From the NCBI RefSeq assembly GCF_014652315.1, contig NZ_BMYO01000001.1, positions 186,001 through 250,000 on the forward strand: DNA of 64,000 nt, written 5' to 3'. The notes beneath the pieces were generated by a model, which saw nothing but the letters and a program-made list of their open reading frames with translations, was not told the origin of the DNA and did not search any database. Positions within the stretch are counted from its first letter, which is position 1. Every line of letters begins with the position of its first letter. The DNA comes from Jeongeupia chitinilytica (GTDB lineage Bacteria; Pseudomonadota; Gammaproteobacteria; Burkholderiales; Chitinibacteraceae). The position numbers and the translations under genes were made by a program. Of the stretch, positions 40,686-48,760 are shown piece by piece.

Positions 40686-42185
40686 ATGACGGGTAATCTT
40701 CTGAGCCTGACGATCTGGGTGCCGATCGTCGCCGGCCTCGTCGTGCTCGCTACCGGGGGAGACCGCAACGCCAACGCCGCGCGCTGGCTTGCCGTCCTCG
40801 GTGCACTGGCCGGCTTCCTGGTGTCGGTCCCGCTCTACACCGGCTTCGACACGCTGCATGGCGGCATACAGTTCGTCGAGTCGACACCGTGGATCTCGAC
40901 CTTCAACATCAACTACGCGCTCGGCGTCGACGGGCTGTCGGTGCTGTTCGTGATCCTGAACAGCTTCACGACGCTGATGGTCGTGATCGCCGGCTGGCAG
41001 GTGATCCAGAGCCGCGTGGCGCAATACATGGCCGCCTTCCTGATCATGTCGGGCCTGATCAACGGTGCGTTTGCCGCGACCGATGCGATCCTGTTCTACG
41101 TGTTCTTCGAAGCGATGCTGATCCCGATGTACCTGATCATCGGTGTCTGGGGCGGCCCGAACCGGATCTACGCGTCGGTGAAGTTCTTCCTGTACACGCT
41201 GCTCGGCTCGCTGCTGACGCTGGTGGCCTTTGTTTACCTGTACATGCAGGCTGGCGGCAGCTTCGTCATCGCCGACTTCCAGCGCCTGCCGCTGGGCATG
41301 GGCGCGCAGGCCATGCTGCTGATCGCGTTCTTCTTCGCGTTTGCCGTCAAGGTGCCGATGTGGCCGGTGCACACCTGGCTGCCGGACGCCCACGTCGAAG
41401 CGCCAACGGGCGGTTCGATGGTGCTGGCTGCGATCACGCTGAAGCTCGGCGCCTACGGCTTCCTGCGGTTTGCGTTGCCGATCGCGCCGGATGCCGCACG
41501 CGAGTATGCCTGGGTCTTCATCCTGTTCTCGCTGATTGCCGTCGTCTACATCGGTCTCGTTGCATTGGTGCAGACCGACATGAAGAAGCTGGTGGCTTAT
41601 TCGTCGATCTCGCACATGGGCTTCGTTACCCTGGGCTTCTTCATGTTCGCCGGTGGTACCCAGCTGAATCCGTACGCAGTTGAAGGTGCGATCGTGCAGA
41701 TGGTCAGCCACGGCTTCGTTTCGGCGGCAATGTTCTTCTGCATCGGCGTGATGTACGACCGCGTGCACAGCCGCAAGATCGCCGACTACGGTGGCGTTGC
41801 CAACAAGATGCCGATCTTTGCCGCGTTCATGATGCTGTTCGCGATGGCCAACTCGGGCCTGCCGGGTACGTCGGGATTCGTCGGCGAGTTCATGGTCATC
41901 CTCGGTGCGGTGCAAGTGAACTTCTGGTACGCGTTCGCCGCCGCCACCACGCTGATCTTCGGCGCCGGTTACACGCTGTGGATGTACAAGCGGGTGATCT
42001 TCGGCGATGTTGCCAACGATCACGTCGCCGAACTCAAGGATGTGAACAAGCGCGAATTTCTCGTCCTCGCCGTGCTGGCCATTGCCGTTCTCGGCATGGG
42101 CCTGTATCCGAAGCCGTTTACCGAAGTGATGCACGTGTCGGTCAACGACCTGATCTGGCACGTCTCGCAGTCCAAGCTCCAATAA
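40686..42185 (+). CDS. nuoM: NADH-quinone oxidoreductase subunit M
   Basis: 499-residue antiporter-like subunit with 14 helices. The pump Glu is in FYVFFEAMLIPMYLIIG and the Lys in FAVKVPMWPVHTWLPDAHVEAPTGGS. Normal length and intact. Gap to nuoN is 10 bp. Confidence 0.97.
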   Translation: MTGNLLSLTIWVPIVAGLVVLATGGDRNANAARWLAVLGALAGFLVSVPLYTGFDTLHGGIQFVESTPWISTFNINYALGVDGLSVLFVILNSFTTLMVVIAGWQVIQSRVAQYMAAFLIMSGLINGAFAATDAILFYVFFEAMLIPMYLIIGVWGGPNRIYASVKFFLYTLLGSLLTLVAFVYLYMQAGGSFVIADFQRLPLGMGAQAMLLIAFFFAFAVKVPMWPVHTWLPDAHVEAPTGGSMVLAAITLKLGAYGFLRFALPIAPDAAREYAWVFILFSLIAVVYIGLVALVQTDMKKLVAYSSISHMGFVTLGFFMFAGGTQLNPYAVEGAIVQMVSHGFVSAAMFFCIGVMYDRVHSRKIADYGGVANKMPIFAAFMMLFAMANSGLPGTSGFVGEFMVILGAVQVNFWYAFAAATTLIFGAGYTLWMYKRVIFGDVANDHVAELKDVNKREFLVLAVLAIAVLGMGLYPKPFTEVMHVSVNDLIWHVSQSKLQ

Positions 42186-42195
42186 AGAGTCACCG

Positions 42196-43662
42196 ATGAA
42201 TATCATGACCTGGTCCAGTCTCAACGCTGGCGTCGCGACCCCGGAGATCTTCCTGCTCTGTGCGACCTGCGCCATCCTGTTGATCGATGTGTTTCTCAGC
42301 GATGCAAAGCGCCACATCAGCTACGTGCTGACCCTGGCGGCGCTGGTCGCTACCGGCTGCCTGCTGGTGGCCGGCTACTCGCTCCAACCGCAACTTGCCT
42401 TCAACGGCATGTTCATCGCCGACCCGCTGGCATCGCTGTCCAAACTCGGCATGGTGGTGGGCGTGATCCTGATGCTCGTTTACGGTCGCGGTTATGCGGC
42501 AGTGCGCGGCCTGTTCCGCGGCGAGCTGTTCACGCTGACGCTGTGTGCGTTGCTCGGGATGATGGTGATGGCGTCTGCCGTCAACTTCGTCGTGCTCTAC
42601 GTCGGCCTTGAACTGCTGTCGCTGTCGTTGTACGCGCTGGTTGCACTGCAGCGGACGTCGAGCCGTTCGACCGAAGCGGCGATGAAGTATTTCATCCTCG
42701 GTGCACTGGCTTCGGGCCTGCTGCTGTACGGCATGTCGATGGTGTATGGCGCAACCCAGAGCCTCGACGTCTTCGTCATCGCGCAAAAGATCGCCCATGA
42801 CGAAGCCAACCGTTTGCTCACGGTATTCGGCATCGTGTTCATCGTCACCGGTCTGGGCTTCAAGCTCGGTGCCGTGCCGTTCCACATGTGGGCACCGGAC
42901 GTTTACGACGGTGCACCGACGCTGGTGTCGCAACTGATCGGTTCGGCGCCGAAGGTTGCCGCGTTCGCCTTCATCATGCGCATCCTGGCGCAGGCGCTCG
43001 AAGGTTTCGCCTTCGACTGGCGCTCGATGCTGATGGTGCTGGCGGTGCTGTCGCTGGTGATCGGCAACGTGACCGCGATTGCGCAGGTCAACATCAAGCG
43101 GATGTTCGCCTACTCGACGATCTCGCACATGGGTTTCCTGCTGCTCGGCATCATGGCGGCGACCCCGGGTGGCTACGCCGCCGCGTTCTTCTACGCGATG
43201 ACGTACATGCTCACCGCCGCCGCAGGTTTCGGCCTCATCATGCTGCTGTCGCGTGAAGGTTTCGAGGCCGACCAGATCGCCGACTTCCGTGGCCTGAACA
43301 AGCGCAGCCCCTGGTTTGCCGCAATGATGCTGATCGTGATGTTCTCGATGGCCGGCATCCCGGTGTTCATCGGCTTCTTCGCCAAGCTGGCGATCATCCA
43401 GGCGCTGGTCGGTCTGGGGCTGGTCTGGCTGGCGGTGATTGCCGTGCTGATGTCGGTGATCGGGGCGTTCTACTACCTGCGCGTGGTCAAGGTCATGTAC
43501 TTCGAAGACCCGACCGACACCGCGCCGATCGCGGCCGGTGCCGATGCCAAGCTGGTGCTGTCGGTCAACTGCCTGCTGCTGCTGGTGCTCGGCATGGCGC
43601 CGGATCGCCTGCTGACCGCACTGACCACCGCACTGCAGTTTTCGCTGCATCCCGGCCTGTAA
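42196..43662 (+). CDS. nuoN: NADH-quinone oxidoreductase subunit N
   Basis: 488-residue antiporter-like subunit. VLYVGLELLSLSLYALVAL carries the conserved Glu and FKLGAVPFHMWAPDVYDGAPTLVS the Lys of the proton channel. Last of the fourteen canonical subunits; its stop is directly followed by the ATG of the DUF2818 gene. Confidence 0.97.
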   Translation: MNIMTWSSLNAGVATPEIFLLCATCAILLIDVFLSDAKRHISYVLTLAALVATGCLLVAGYSLQPQLAFNGMFIADPLASLSKLGMVVGVILMLVYGRGYAAVRGLFRGELFTLTLCALLGMMVMASAVNFVVLYVGLELLSLSLYALVALQRTSSRSTEAAMKYFILGALASGLLLYGMSMVYGATQSLDVFVIAQKIAHDEANRLLTVFGIVFIVTGLGFKLGAVPFHMWAPDVYDGAPTLVSQLIGSAPKVAAFAFIMRILAQALEGFAFDWRSMLMVLAVLSLVIGNVTAIAQVNIKRMFAYSTISHMGFLLLGIMAATPGGYAAAFFYAMTYMLTAAAGFGLIMLLSREGFEADQIADFRGLNKRSPWFAAMMLIVMFSMAGIPVFIGFFAKLAIIQALVGLGLVWLAVIAVLMSVIGAFYYLRVVKVMYFEDPTDTAPIAAGADAKLVLSVNCLLLLVLGMAPDRLLTALTTALQFSLHPGL

Positions 43663-43956
43663 ATGCTGGAAGTCATCCTTCTGGGCACGTTGGCGGCGCT
43701 GGCCGCCAATGTGCCTTTTGTTTCGGGGCGCCTGTTCGGCGTGCTGCGCGTCGCCAACAAGCACTTCGGCTGGCAGCTGCTCGAATGGGCCGCGTACTAC
43801 TTTGCGATCGGTGGCGCAGCCTGGTTGCTGGAGTCGCGGTTGGCGACGCCGCATTCACAGAACTGGCAGTTTTTCGTCACCACGCTGGCGCTGTTTGCCG
43901 TGCTGTCGTGGCCGGGCTTCGTCTGGCGCTTCTTCTGGCGCAAGCCGGGGCTGTAA
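43663..43956 (+). CDS. DUF2818 family membrane protein at the end of the nuo operon
   Basis: 97-residue protein with three hydrophobic segments. It matches DUF2818, a betaproteobacterial family found as the last cistron of nuo operons: AANVPFVSGRLFGV near the start, WQLLEWAAYYFAIGGAAWLLE in the middle and WPGFVWRFFWRKPGL at the end. Begins with 0-nt spacing after nuoN, so it is certainly cotranscribed. Role unknown; an assembly or accessory function for complex I is inferred from context alone. Confidence 0.88.
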   Translation: MLEVILLGTLAALAANVPFVSGRLFGVLRVANKHFGWQLLEWAAYYFAIGGAAWLLESRLATPHSQNWQFFVTTLALFAVLSWPGFVWRFFWRKPGL

Positions 43957-44025
43957 AGGTCAGGGTAAAGACCTAGTTGAATCAACGATTTATCGACTTG
44001 GTCATGAATTTTCTGCAGGAAGGGC

Positions 44026-44054
44026 TTGCGGAGTTCCGGTAGCAACGCTAATAT
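44026..44054 (+). promoter_or_regulatory. Promoter of tRNA-Val / thrS leader
   Basis: TTGCGG (44026-44031), 17-bp spacer, TAATAT (44049-44054). Predicted start near 44061, 7 nt before the tRNA. I find no other promoter before thrS, so the thrS leader may come from the same transcript. Confidence 0.7.
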
Positions 44055-44067
44055 GCAGTCCTTCGTT

Positions 44068-44144
44068 AGGCACGTAGCTCAGCTGGTTAGAGCACCACCT
44101 TGACATGGTGGGGGTCGTTGGTTCGAGTCCAATCGTGCCTACCA
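44068..44144 (+). tRNA. tRNA-Val (anticodon GAC)
   Basis: 77 nt with encoded CCA. Acceptor AGGCACG/CGTGCCT; anticodon stem CCACC/GGTGG with loop TTGACAT, anticodon GAC (reads GUC/GUU); T-arm GTTCGAGTCC. Followed 21 nt later by the thrS leader peptide. Confidence 0.96.
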
Positions 44145-44165
44145 ACGAATTCTGGAGATCAAGTC

Positions 44166-44198
44166 ATGTTGCGAACTCGCACTACTATCCAACACTAA
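44166..44198 (+). CDS. Putative thrS leader peptide (Thr-rich, 10 codons)
   Basis: A 10-codon open frame encoding MLRTRTTIQH, with GGAG at 44154-44157, 8 nt before the ATG. Three of the ten codons are ACT (Thr), a codon the surrounding GC-rich genes use far less than ACC. The Thr codons lie in the 5' arm of a helix (44179-44190 with 44201-44212) and the TAA stop lies in its loop, which is the layout of classical attenuation leader peptides. Translation would report threonyl-tRNA charging. No experimental support is available here; the gene is too short for homology. Confidence 0.65.
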   Translation: MLRTRTTIQH

Positions 44199-44266
44199 AC
44201 GGATAGCCGTGCTGGCAAATTGATTTGATCGAGTAAAAAAGTGCGGCCTGGCCGCACTTTTTTTTT
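44179..44266 (+). promoter_or_regulatory. Putative ribosome-mediated transcription attenuator of thrS
   Basis: Helix 1:2: GCAC-TA-CTATCC (44179-44190) pairs with GGATAG-CC-GTGC (44201-44212), with a 2x2 internal loop and a 10-nt loop. Helix 2:3 (antiterminator): GCCGTGCT (44206-44213) pairs with AGTGCGGC (44240-44247), eight pairs including two G-U. Helix 3:4 (terminator): 44239-44247 with 44251-44259. A ribosome stalled on the Thr codons would cover segment 1, free segment 2 for pairing with 3 and prevent the terminator. Confidence 0.62.
44235..44266 (+). terminator. Intrinsic terminator upstream of thrS
   Basis: A-run plus GTGCGGC (44241-44247), loop CTG, GCCGCAC (44251-44257), then nine T's to 44266. 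It lies 52 bp before the thrS ATG with no promoter in between, so thrS needs readthrough. Confidence 0.93.
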
Positions 44267-44318
44267 GTCCTCACGTATCGTTAACGACCTGTTCCGGTCC
44301 AGCTCAAAGGCGCTCACC

Positions 44319-46217
44319 ATGCCCGTCGTCACGCTCCCTGATGGTTCCCAACGCCAGTTCGATGCACCGCTGCGTGTGCATGACGTCGCTGCCAGCATCG
44401 GCGCCGGTCTGGCCCGTGCCGCACTGGCTGGCAAGGTCGATGGCCAGCTGGTCGATACCAGCTACCTGATCGACCGCGACGTACAGCTGGCGATCATCAC
44501 CGACCGCGATGCCGAAGGGCTGGAAGTCATCCGCCATTCGACCGCCCACTTGCTCGCGTATGCGGTGAAGACCTTGTTCCCGGATGCGCAGGTGACGATC
44601 GGTCCCGTCATCGACGACGGCTTCTATTACGACTTCAGCTACAAGCGCCCGTTTACGCCGGAAGATCTGGCGCTGATCGAAAAGAAGATGGTCGAGCTGG
44701 CCAAGCAGGATTTGCCGGTCGAGCGCTACGAGTTGAGCCGCGACGAGGCGGTGGCCTACTTCAAGGGCATCGGCGAAGCGTACAAGGCCGAGATCATCGA
44801 AAGCATTCCGGCCGATCAGGTGCTGAGCCTGTATCGCGAAGGCGAGTTCACCGACCTGTGTCGTGGCCCGCACGTGCCGTCGACCGGCAAGCTCAAGGTG
44901 TTCAAGCTGATGAAGGTCGCCGGTGCTTACTGGCGCGGCGACTCGAAGAACGAAATGCTCACGCGCGTCTACGGTACGGCGTGGACCAAGAAGGAAGACC
45001 TCGAGGCCTATCTGCACCGTCTGGAAGAGGCCGAGAAGCGCGATCACCGCAAGATCGGCAAGGCGCTCGACCTGTTCCACCTGCAGGACGAGGCGCCGGG
45101 CATGGTGTTCTGGCATCCGAAAGGCTGGGCAGTGTGGCAGGCGATCGAGCAGTACATGCGTCGCAAACTCGACCAGCACGGCTACCAGGAAATCCGTACG
45201 CCCATGGTGATGGACCGTACGTTGTGGGAGAAGTCCGGTCACTGGGGCAACTACCGCGACAACATGTTCACGACCGAGTCGGAAAAGCGCGACTACGCCG
45301 TCAAGCCGATGAACTGCCCGGGCCACATCCAGGTGTTCAATCAGGGGCTGCGCTCCTATCGTGACCTGCCGCTGCGCTATGCCGAATTCGGCTCCTGCCA
45401 CCGCAACGAGCCCTCCGGCTCGCTGCACGGCATCATGCGCGTGCGCGGCTTCGTCCAGGACGACGCGCACATCTTCTGTACCGAAGAACAGGTGCAGCAG
45501 GAAGCTGCAGCCTTCATCGACCTGCTGAAGGAGGTTTACGCCGACTTCGGTTTCGACGAGATCCTCGTCAAGCTGTCGACCCGGCCGGAAAAGCGCATCG
45601 GTACCGAAGAGGCGTGGGACCGCGCTGAAGCCGCACTGGCGGCTGCACTTGACTCCAAGGGGCTGGCATTCGAGTACCTGCCGGGCGAGGGGGCGTTCTA
45701 CGGTCCGAAGATCGAGTTCACGCTGAAAGACTGCCTTGGCCGACTGTGGCAGTGCGGTACGCTGCAGATTGACCCGAACCTGCCTGAGCGTCTCGGTGCC
45801 GAGTACGTCGGCGAGGACAACGCCAAACATCGGCCGATCATGCTGCACCGTGCCGTGCTCGGTTCGCTCGAGCGTTTCATCGGTATCCTGATCGAAAACT
45901 TTGCCGGTGCGTTCCCCTTGTGGCTGGCGCCGACGCAGTTCGTCGTCATGAATATTTCCGAATCTCAGCGTGAGTATGCCGAGTCCGTCGCAAAAACCCT
46001 GCGCGCCAAGGGCTTCCGTGGTGAAGCCGACTTGAGAAACGAGAAAATAACCTATAAAATTCGCGAACATAGCTTGCAGCGCTTGCCTTATCAACTCATC
46101 GTGGGTGACAAGGAGAAGGAAGCAGGCTTGGTAGCCGTGCGTAGCCGCAGTGGCGAGGACCTCGGGCAAGTGACGCTGGAGGCGCTGATCGAGCGCTTCA
46201 ATGGCGAACTGCTCTGA
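44319..46217 (+). CDS. thrS: Threonyl-tRNA synthetase
   Basis: 632-residue class II synthetase. TGS domain (about 1-60), editing domain (about 65-225) with HSTAHLLAYA and the distal FTDLCRGPHVP carrying the Cys/His editing and zinc-like residues, catalytic core (about 240-530) with MNCPGHIQVF (zinc Cys) and FGSCHRNEPSGSLHGIMRVRGFVQDDAHIFC, and a C-terminal anticodon domain. ATG 44319 matches the family start MPVVTLPDGS. First gene of thrS-infC-rpmI-rplT-pheS-pheT, preceded by the attenuator described above. Confidence 0.97.
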   Translation: MPVVTLPDGSQRQFDAPLRVHDVAASIGAGLARAALAGKVDGQLVDTSYLIDRDVQLAIITDRDAEGLEVIRHSTAHLLAYAVKTLFPDAQVTIGPVIDDGFYYDFSYKRPFTPEDLALIEKKMVELAKQDLPVERYELSRDEAVAYFKGIGEAYKAEIIESIPADQVLSLYREGEFTDLCRGPHVPSTGKLKVFKLMKVAGAYWRGDSKNEMLTRVYGTAWTKKEDLEAYLHRLEEAEKRDHRKIGKALDLFHLQDEAPGMVFWHPKGWAVWQAIEQYMRRKLDQHGYQEIRTPMVMDRTLWEKSGHWGNYRDNMFTTESEKRDYAVKPMNCPGHIQVFNQGLRSYRDLPLRYAEFGSCHRNEPSGSLHGIMRVRGFVQDDAHIFCTEEQVQQEAAAFIDLLKEVYADFGFDEILVKLSTRPEKRIGTEEAWDRAEAALAAALDSKGLAFEYLPGEGAFYGPKIEFTLKDCLGRLWQCGTLQIDPNLPERLGAEYVGEDNAKHRPIMLHRAVLGSLERFIGILIENFAGAFPLWLAPTQFVVMNISESQREYAESVAKTLRAKGFRGEADLRNEKITYKIREHSLQRLPYQLIVGDKEKEAGLVAVRSRSGEDLGQVTLEALIERFNGELL

Positions 46218-46270
46218 GGTAAATCCCCCGAGACGCACGGTTTTTCTTTTTCCGGATTTGGAGAACTGCA

Positions 46271-46792
46271 ATAGCTGCGCAAGACAAAGAACCGCGGATC
46301 AACGGTGAAATCACCGGCCGCGAAGTGCGACTGCAAGGGGCCGAGGGTGAACAACTCGGTATCGTAAGCCTGTTCCAGGCGATGTCGATGGCTGAAGAGG
46401 CCGAACTCGACCTGGTTGAAATCGCCCCGAACGCGCAGCCGCCGGTTTGCCGTCTGATGGACTATGGCAAGTTCAAGTTCCAAGAGTCCAAGAAGAAGGC
46501 TGCGGCCAAGGCGAAGCAGAAGCAGATCCAGGTCAAGGAAGTCAAGTTCCGCCCGGGGACCGACGAGAACGATTACCAGGTCAAACTGCGCAATCTGGTT
46601 CGTTTCCTCGAGGAAGGCGACAAGGCGAAGATCACCCTGCGCTTCCGTGGTCGCGAAATGGCCCACCAGGAAATCGGCATGGCACAGCTCAAGCGTGTCG
46701 AAGCCGACCTGACCGAGCTGGCCGTGGTCGAGCAGTATCCGCGCCTTGAAGGCCGGCAAATGGTGATGATGCTCGCGCCGAAGAAGAAGTAG
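46271..46792 (+). CDS. infC: Translation initiation factor IF-3 (rare ATA start)
   Basis: 173-residue IF-3, which binds 30S subunits, blocks premature 50S joining and proofreads start codons. The N-domain starts with EPRINGEITGREVRL; the C-domain has KFRPGTDENDYQVKLRNLVRFLEEGDKAKITLRFRGREMAHQEIG. No ATG/GTG/TTG is in frame before GTG 46325, which would remove the conserved RINGEI block. ATA 46271 has GGAGA 6 nt upstream and gives exactly the family length. Rare start codons (AUU in E. coli) let IF-3 repress its own translation, so autoregulation is expected. Confidence 0.93.
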   Translation: MAAQDKEPRINGEITGREVRLQGAEGEQLGIVSLFQAMSMAEEAELDLVEIAPNAQPPVCRLMDYGKFKFQESKKKAAAKAKQKQIQVKEVKFRPGTDENDYQVKLRNLVRFLEEGDKAKITLRFRGREMAHQEIGMAQLKRVEADLTELAVVEQYPRLEGRQMVMMLAPKKK

Positions 46793-46939
46793 GCGCTAGC
46801 AGCACAGAATAACGGCGTGGCGACAGCCGCCGTCGAGTTCCGGAAACGGGATCGTTGTCGCAACAAAAGCGGGGTGGCGGGCTTTAAGTCTCTTTGGAGC
46901 GCCTGTTGCCTGATCCAACACAACTTGGAGTGCATATTC

Positions 46940-47137
46940 ATGCCCAAGATGAAAACCAAGAGCAGCGCCAAGAAGCGCTTCAAGGTTCTTGGCGGTGGCG
47001 GCGTCAAGCGCAGCCATGCGTTCAAGCGCCACATCCTTACCAAGAAAACCACCAAAAACAAGCGCCAACTGCGCGGCACCTCGATGGTCGATGCGACCAA
47101 CATGGGCCACGTACGTGCGATGTTGCCCTACGCGTAA
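46940..47137 (+). CDS. rpmI: 50S ribosomal protein L35
   Basis: 65-residue basic ribosomal protein: PKMKTKSSAKKRFKVLGGGGVKRSHAFKRHILTKKTTKNKRQLR is shown in part by MKTKSSAKKRFK and HILTKKTTKNKR. ATG 46940 with TTGGAG upstream. The 147-bp spacer from infC contains a hairpin (ACGGCG...CGCCGT near 46812-46834) that could take part in L20-type autoregulation, but I cannot assign it. Confidence 0.97.
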   Translation: MPKMKTKSSAKKRFKVLGGGGVKRSHAFKRHILTKKTTKNKRQLRGTSMVDATNMGHVRAMLPYA

Positions 47138-47153
47138 CTAAAGGAGAAGAAAC

Positions 47154-47513
47154 ATGCCTCGCGTTAAACGTGGTGTAACCGCCCGCGCTCGTCACAAGAA
47201 GATCCTGAATCTGGCGAAGGGCTATCGCGGCCGTCGCAAGAACGTATACCGCATTGCCAAGCAAGCGGTTATGAAGGCTGGCCAATACGCTTACCGTGAC
47301 CGTCGTCAAAGGAAGCGTCAGTTCCGTCAGCTGTGGATCACCCGTATCAATGCAGCAGCGCGCGAATGCGGTCTGGCCTACAGCCGCTTCATGAACGGCC
47401 TGAAAAAGGCCGGCATCGAAGTGGACCGCAAGGTGCTGGCTGACCTCGCCGTGTTCGACAAGCCGGCTTTTGCCAAGTTTGTCGAGCAAGCCAAGGCTGG
47501 CCTCGCTGCCTGA
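47154..47513 (+). CDS. rplT: 50S ribosomal protein L20
   Basis: 119-residue ribosomal protein that binds 23S rRNA early in 50S assembly and represses the rpmI-rplT message in E. coli. Family start PRVKRGVTARARHKKILNLAKGY and FRQLWITRINAAARE are intact. Ribosome binding site AAGGAGAAG. A strong terminator follows before pheS. Confidence 0.98.
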   Translation: MPRVKRGVTARARHKKILNLAKGYRGRRKNVYRIAKQAVMKAGQYAYRDRRQRKRQFRQLWITRINAAARECGLAYSRFMNGLKKAGIEVDRKVLADLAVFDKPAFAKFVEQAKAGLAA

Positions 47514-47527
47514 TCGGTAAGTGCTTG

Positions 47528-47557
47528 AAAAGGGAGGCTTTCCGGCCTCCCTTTTTT
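47528..47557 (+). terminator. Intrinsic terminator after rplT
   Basis: AAAAGGGAGG and CCTCCCTTTTTT arms around CTTTCCGG. Separates the infC-rpmI-rplT group from pheST. Confidence 0.92.
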
Positions 47558-47670
47558 ATTCCTGTCGTTTGGGCGTGTTTTGCCACAGCGACGTTGACGA
47601 GACGTGATTCCCGAGCATTCCGACCAGAATTTTCGTGAATCGTTTTTCCTGACCCATCCGGGACCCGACC

Positions 47671-48672
47671 ATGGTTGCGAACGTACAAACCCTTCTTGAC
47701 GAAGGCCTGGCCGCTCTGGCGGCGACGAGCGACGCGCAAGAGCTGGAGAACGCCAAGGCGCGTTACATTGGCAAGGAAGGTGCGATCACCGCCTTGCTGC
47801 GCCAGCTGGGCGCCTTGCCGCCGGAAGAAAAGAAAACCTTTGGCGCGACCGTCAATCAGGCCAAGCAGGCCTTCGAAGCCGCACTGCAGGCGCGTCGCGA
47901 CGCGCTGACCGCGGACAAGCTCGCAAAACAGCTGGCTGCCGAAGCGCTCGACGTCACCCTGCCGGGCCGCGGCCAGCCTTCCGGTGGCCTGCACCCGGTG
48001 ACGCTGGTGCAGCAGCGCATCGAGGCGCTGTTCCGTTCGATCGGTTTCGACGTCGCCGACGGGCCGGAAATCGAGAACGATTTCCACAATTTCGAAGCGC
48101 TGAACATTCCCAAGGATCACCCGGCGCGGGCGATGGCCGACACCTTCTATATCGAAGGCGAGGCTGGCGGCGAGCCGCTGGTGCTGCGCACCCACACCAG
48201 TCCGATCCAGGTCCGCTACATGCTGAACAACCAGCCGCCGATCAAGATCGTCGCGCCGGGGCGCGTGTACCGCGTCGATTCGGATGCGACCCATTCGCCG
48301 ATGTTCCACCAGATGGAAGGGCTGTGGGTTGACGAGGGCGTATCGTTTGCCGACCTCAAGAGCGTCATCGTCGACTTCCTGCGCCGTTTCTTCGAGCGTG
48401 ACGACCTGCAGGTGCGCTTCCGTCCGTCCTTTTTCCCGTTCACCGAGCCGTCGGCCGAGATCGATGTGCTGGGCGAGCGCGGCTGGCTCGAAGTCGGTGG
48501 CTGCGGCATGGTGCATCCGAACGTGCTGAAGAACGTCGGCATCGATGCCGAGAAGTACACCGGCTTTGCCTTCGGCATCGGCCTCGACCGCTTCGCGATG
48601 CTGTATTACGGCGTCAACGACCTCCGTCTGTTCTTCGAGAACGATCTGTCGTTCCTCGGGCAGTTCGAGTAA
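47671..48672 (+). CDS. pheS: Phenylalanyl-tRNA synthetase alpha subunit
   Basis: 333-residue catalytic subunit of the alpha2-beta2 class II enzyme. N-terminal coiled coil (about 1-85), then class II motifs: motif 1 region HPVTLVQQRIEALFRSIGF, motif 2 VYRVDSDATHSPMFHQMEGLWV, FRPSFFPFTEPSAEIDV, and motif 3 FAFGIGLDRFAMLYYG. The E. coli-type Phe-rich leader peptide is not obvious upstream. Confidence 0.97.
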   Translation: MVANVQTLLDEGLAALAATSDAQELENAKARYIGKEGAITALLRQLGALPPEEKKTFGATVNQAKQAFEAALQARRDALTADKLAKQLAAEALDVTLPGRGQPSGGLHPVTLVQQRIEALFRSIGFDVADGPEIENDFHNFEALNIPKDHPARAMADTFYIEGEAGGEPLVLRTHTSPIQVRYMLNNQPPIKIVAPGRVYRVDSDATHSPMFHQMEGLWVDEGVSFADLKSVIVDFLRRFFERDDLQVRFRPSFFPFTEPSAEIDVLGERGWLEVGGCGMVHPNVLKNVGIDAEKYTGFAFGIGLDRFAMLYYGVNDLRLFFENDLSFLGQFE

Positions 48673-48760
48673 ACCCGGACGGTCCGCCGAACCCCGAATT
48701 CCTTTTCCCATGCCTGAATGCAACCGTCGCCCGGCGACGGCTGCACCTTGGAGCCAAGCG

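Noticed and set aside
43955..43995. Possible terminator after DUF2818 (AGGTC...GACCT)
   Set aside because: Only a 5-bp stem and no T-run follows; not enough to call a terminator.
44100..44128. Perfect TTGACA inside the tRNA-Val anticodon loop as a thrS promoter
   Set aside because: No acceptable -10 element at 16-18 bp spacing; the motif is fixed by tRNA sequence.
47640..47670. Phe-containing mini-frame (GTG AAT CGT TTT TCC TGA) before pheS as a pheM-type leader
   Set aside because: Only one Phe codon, no ribosome binding site and no terminator between it and pheS; the terminator at 47528-47557 lies upstream of it.
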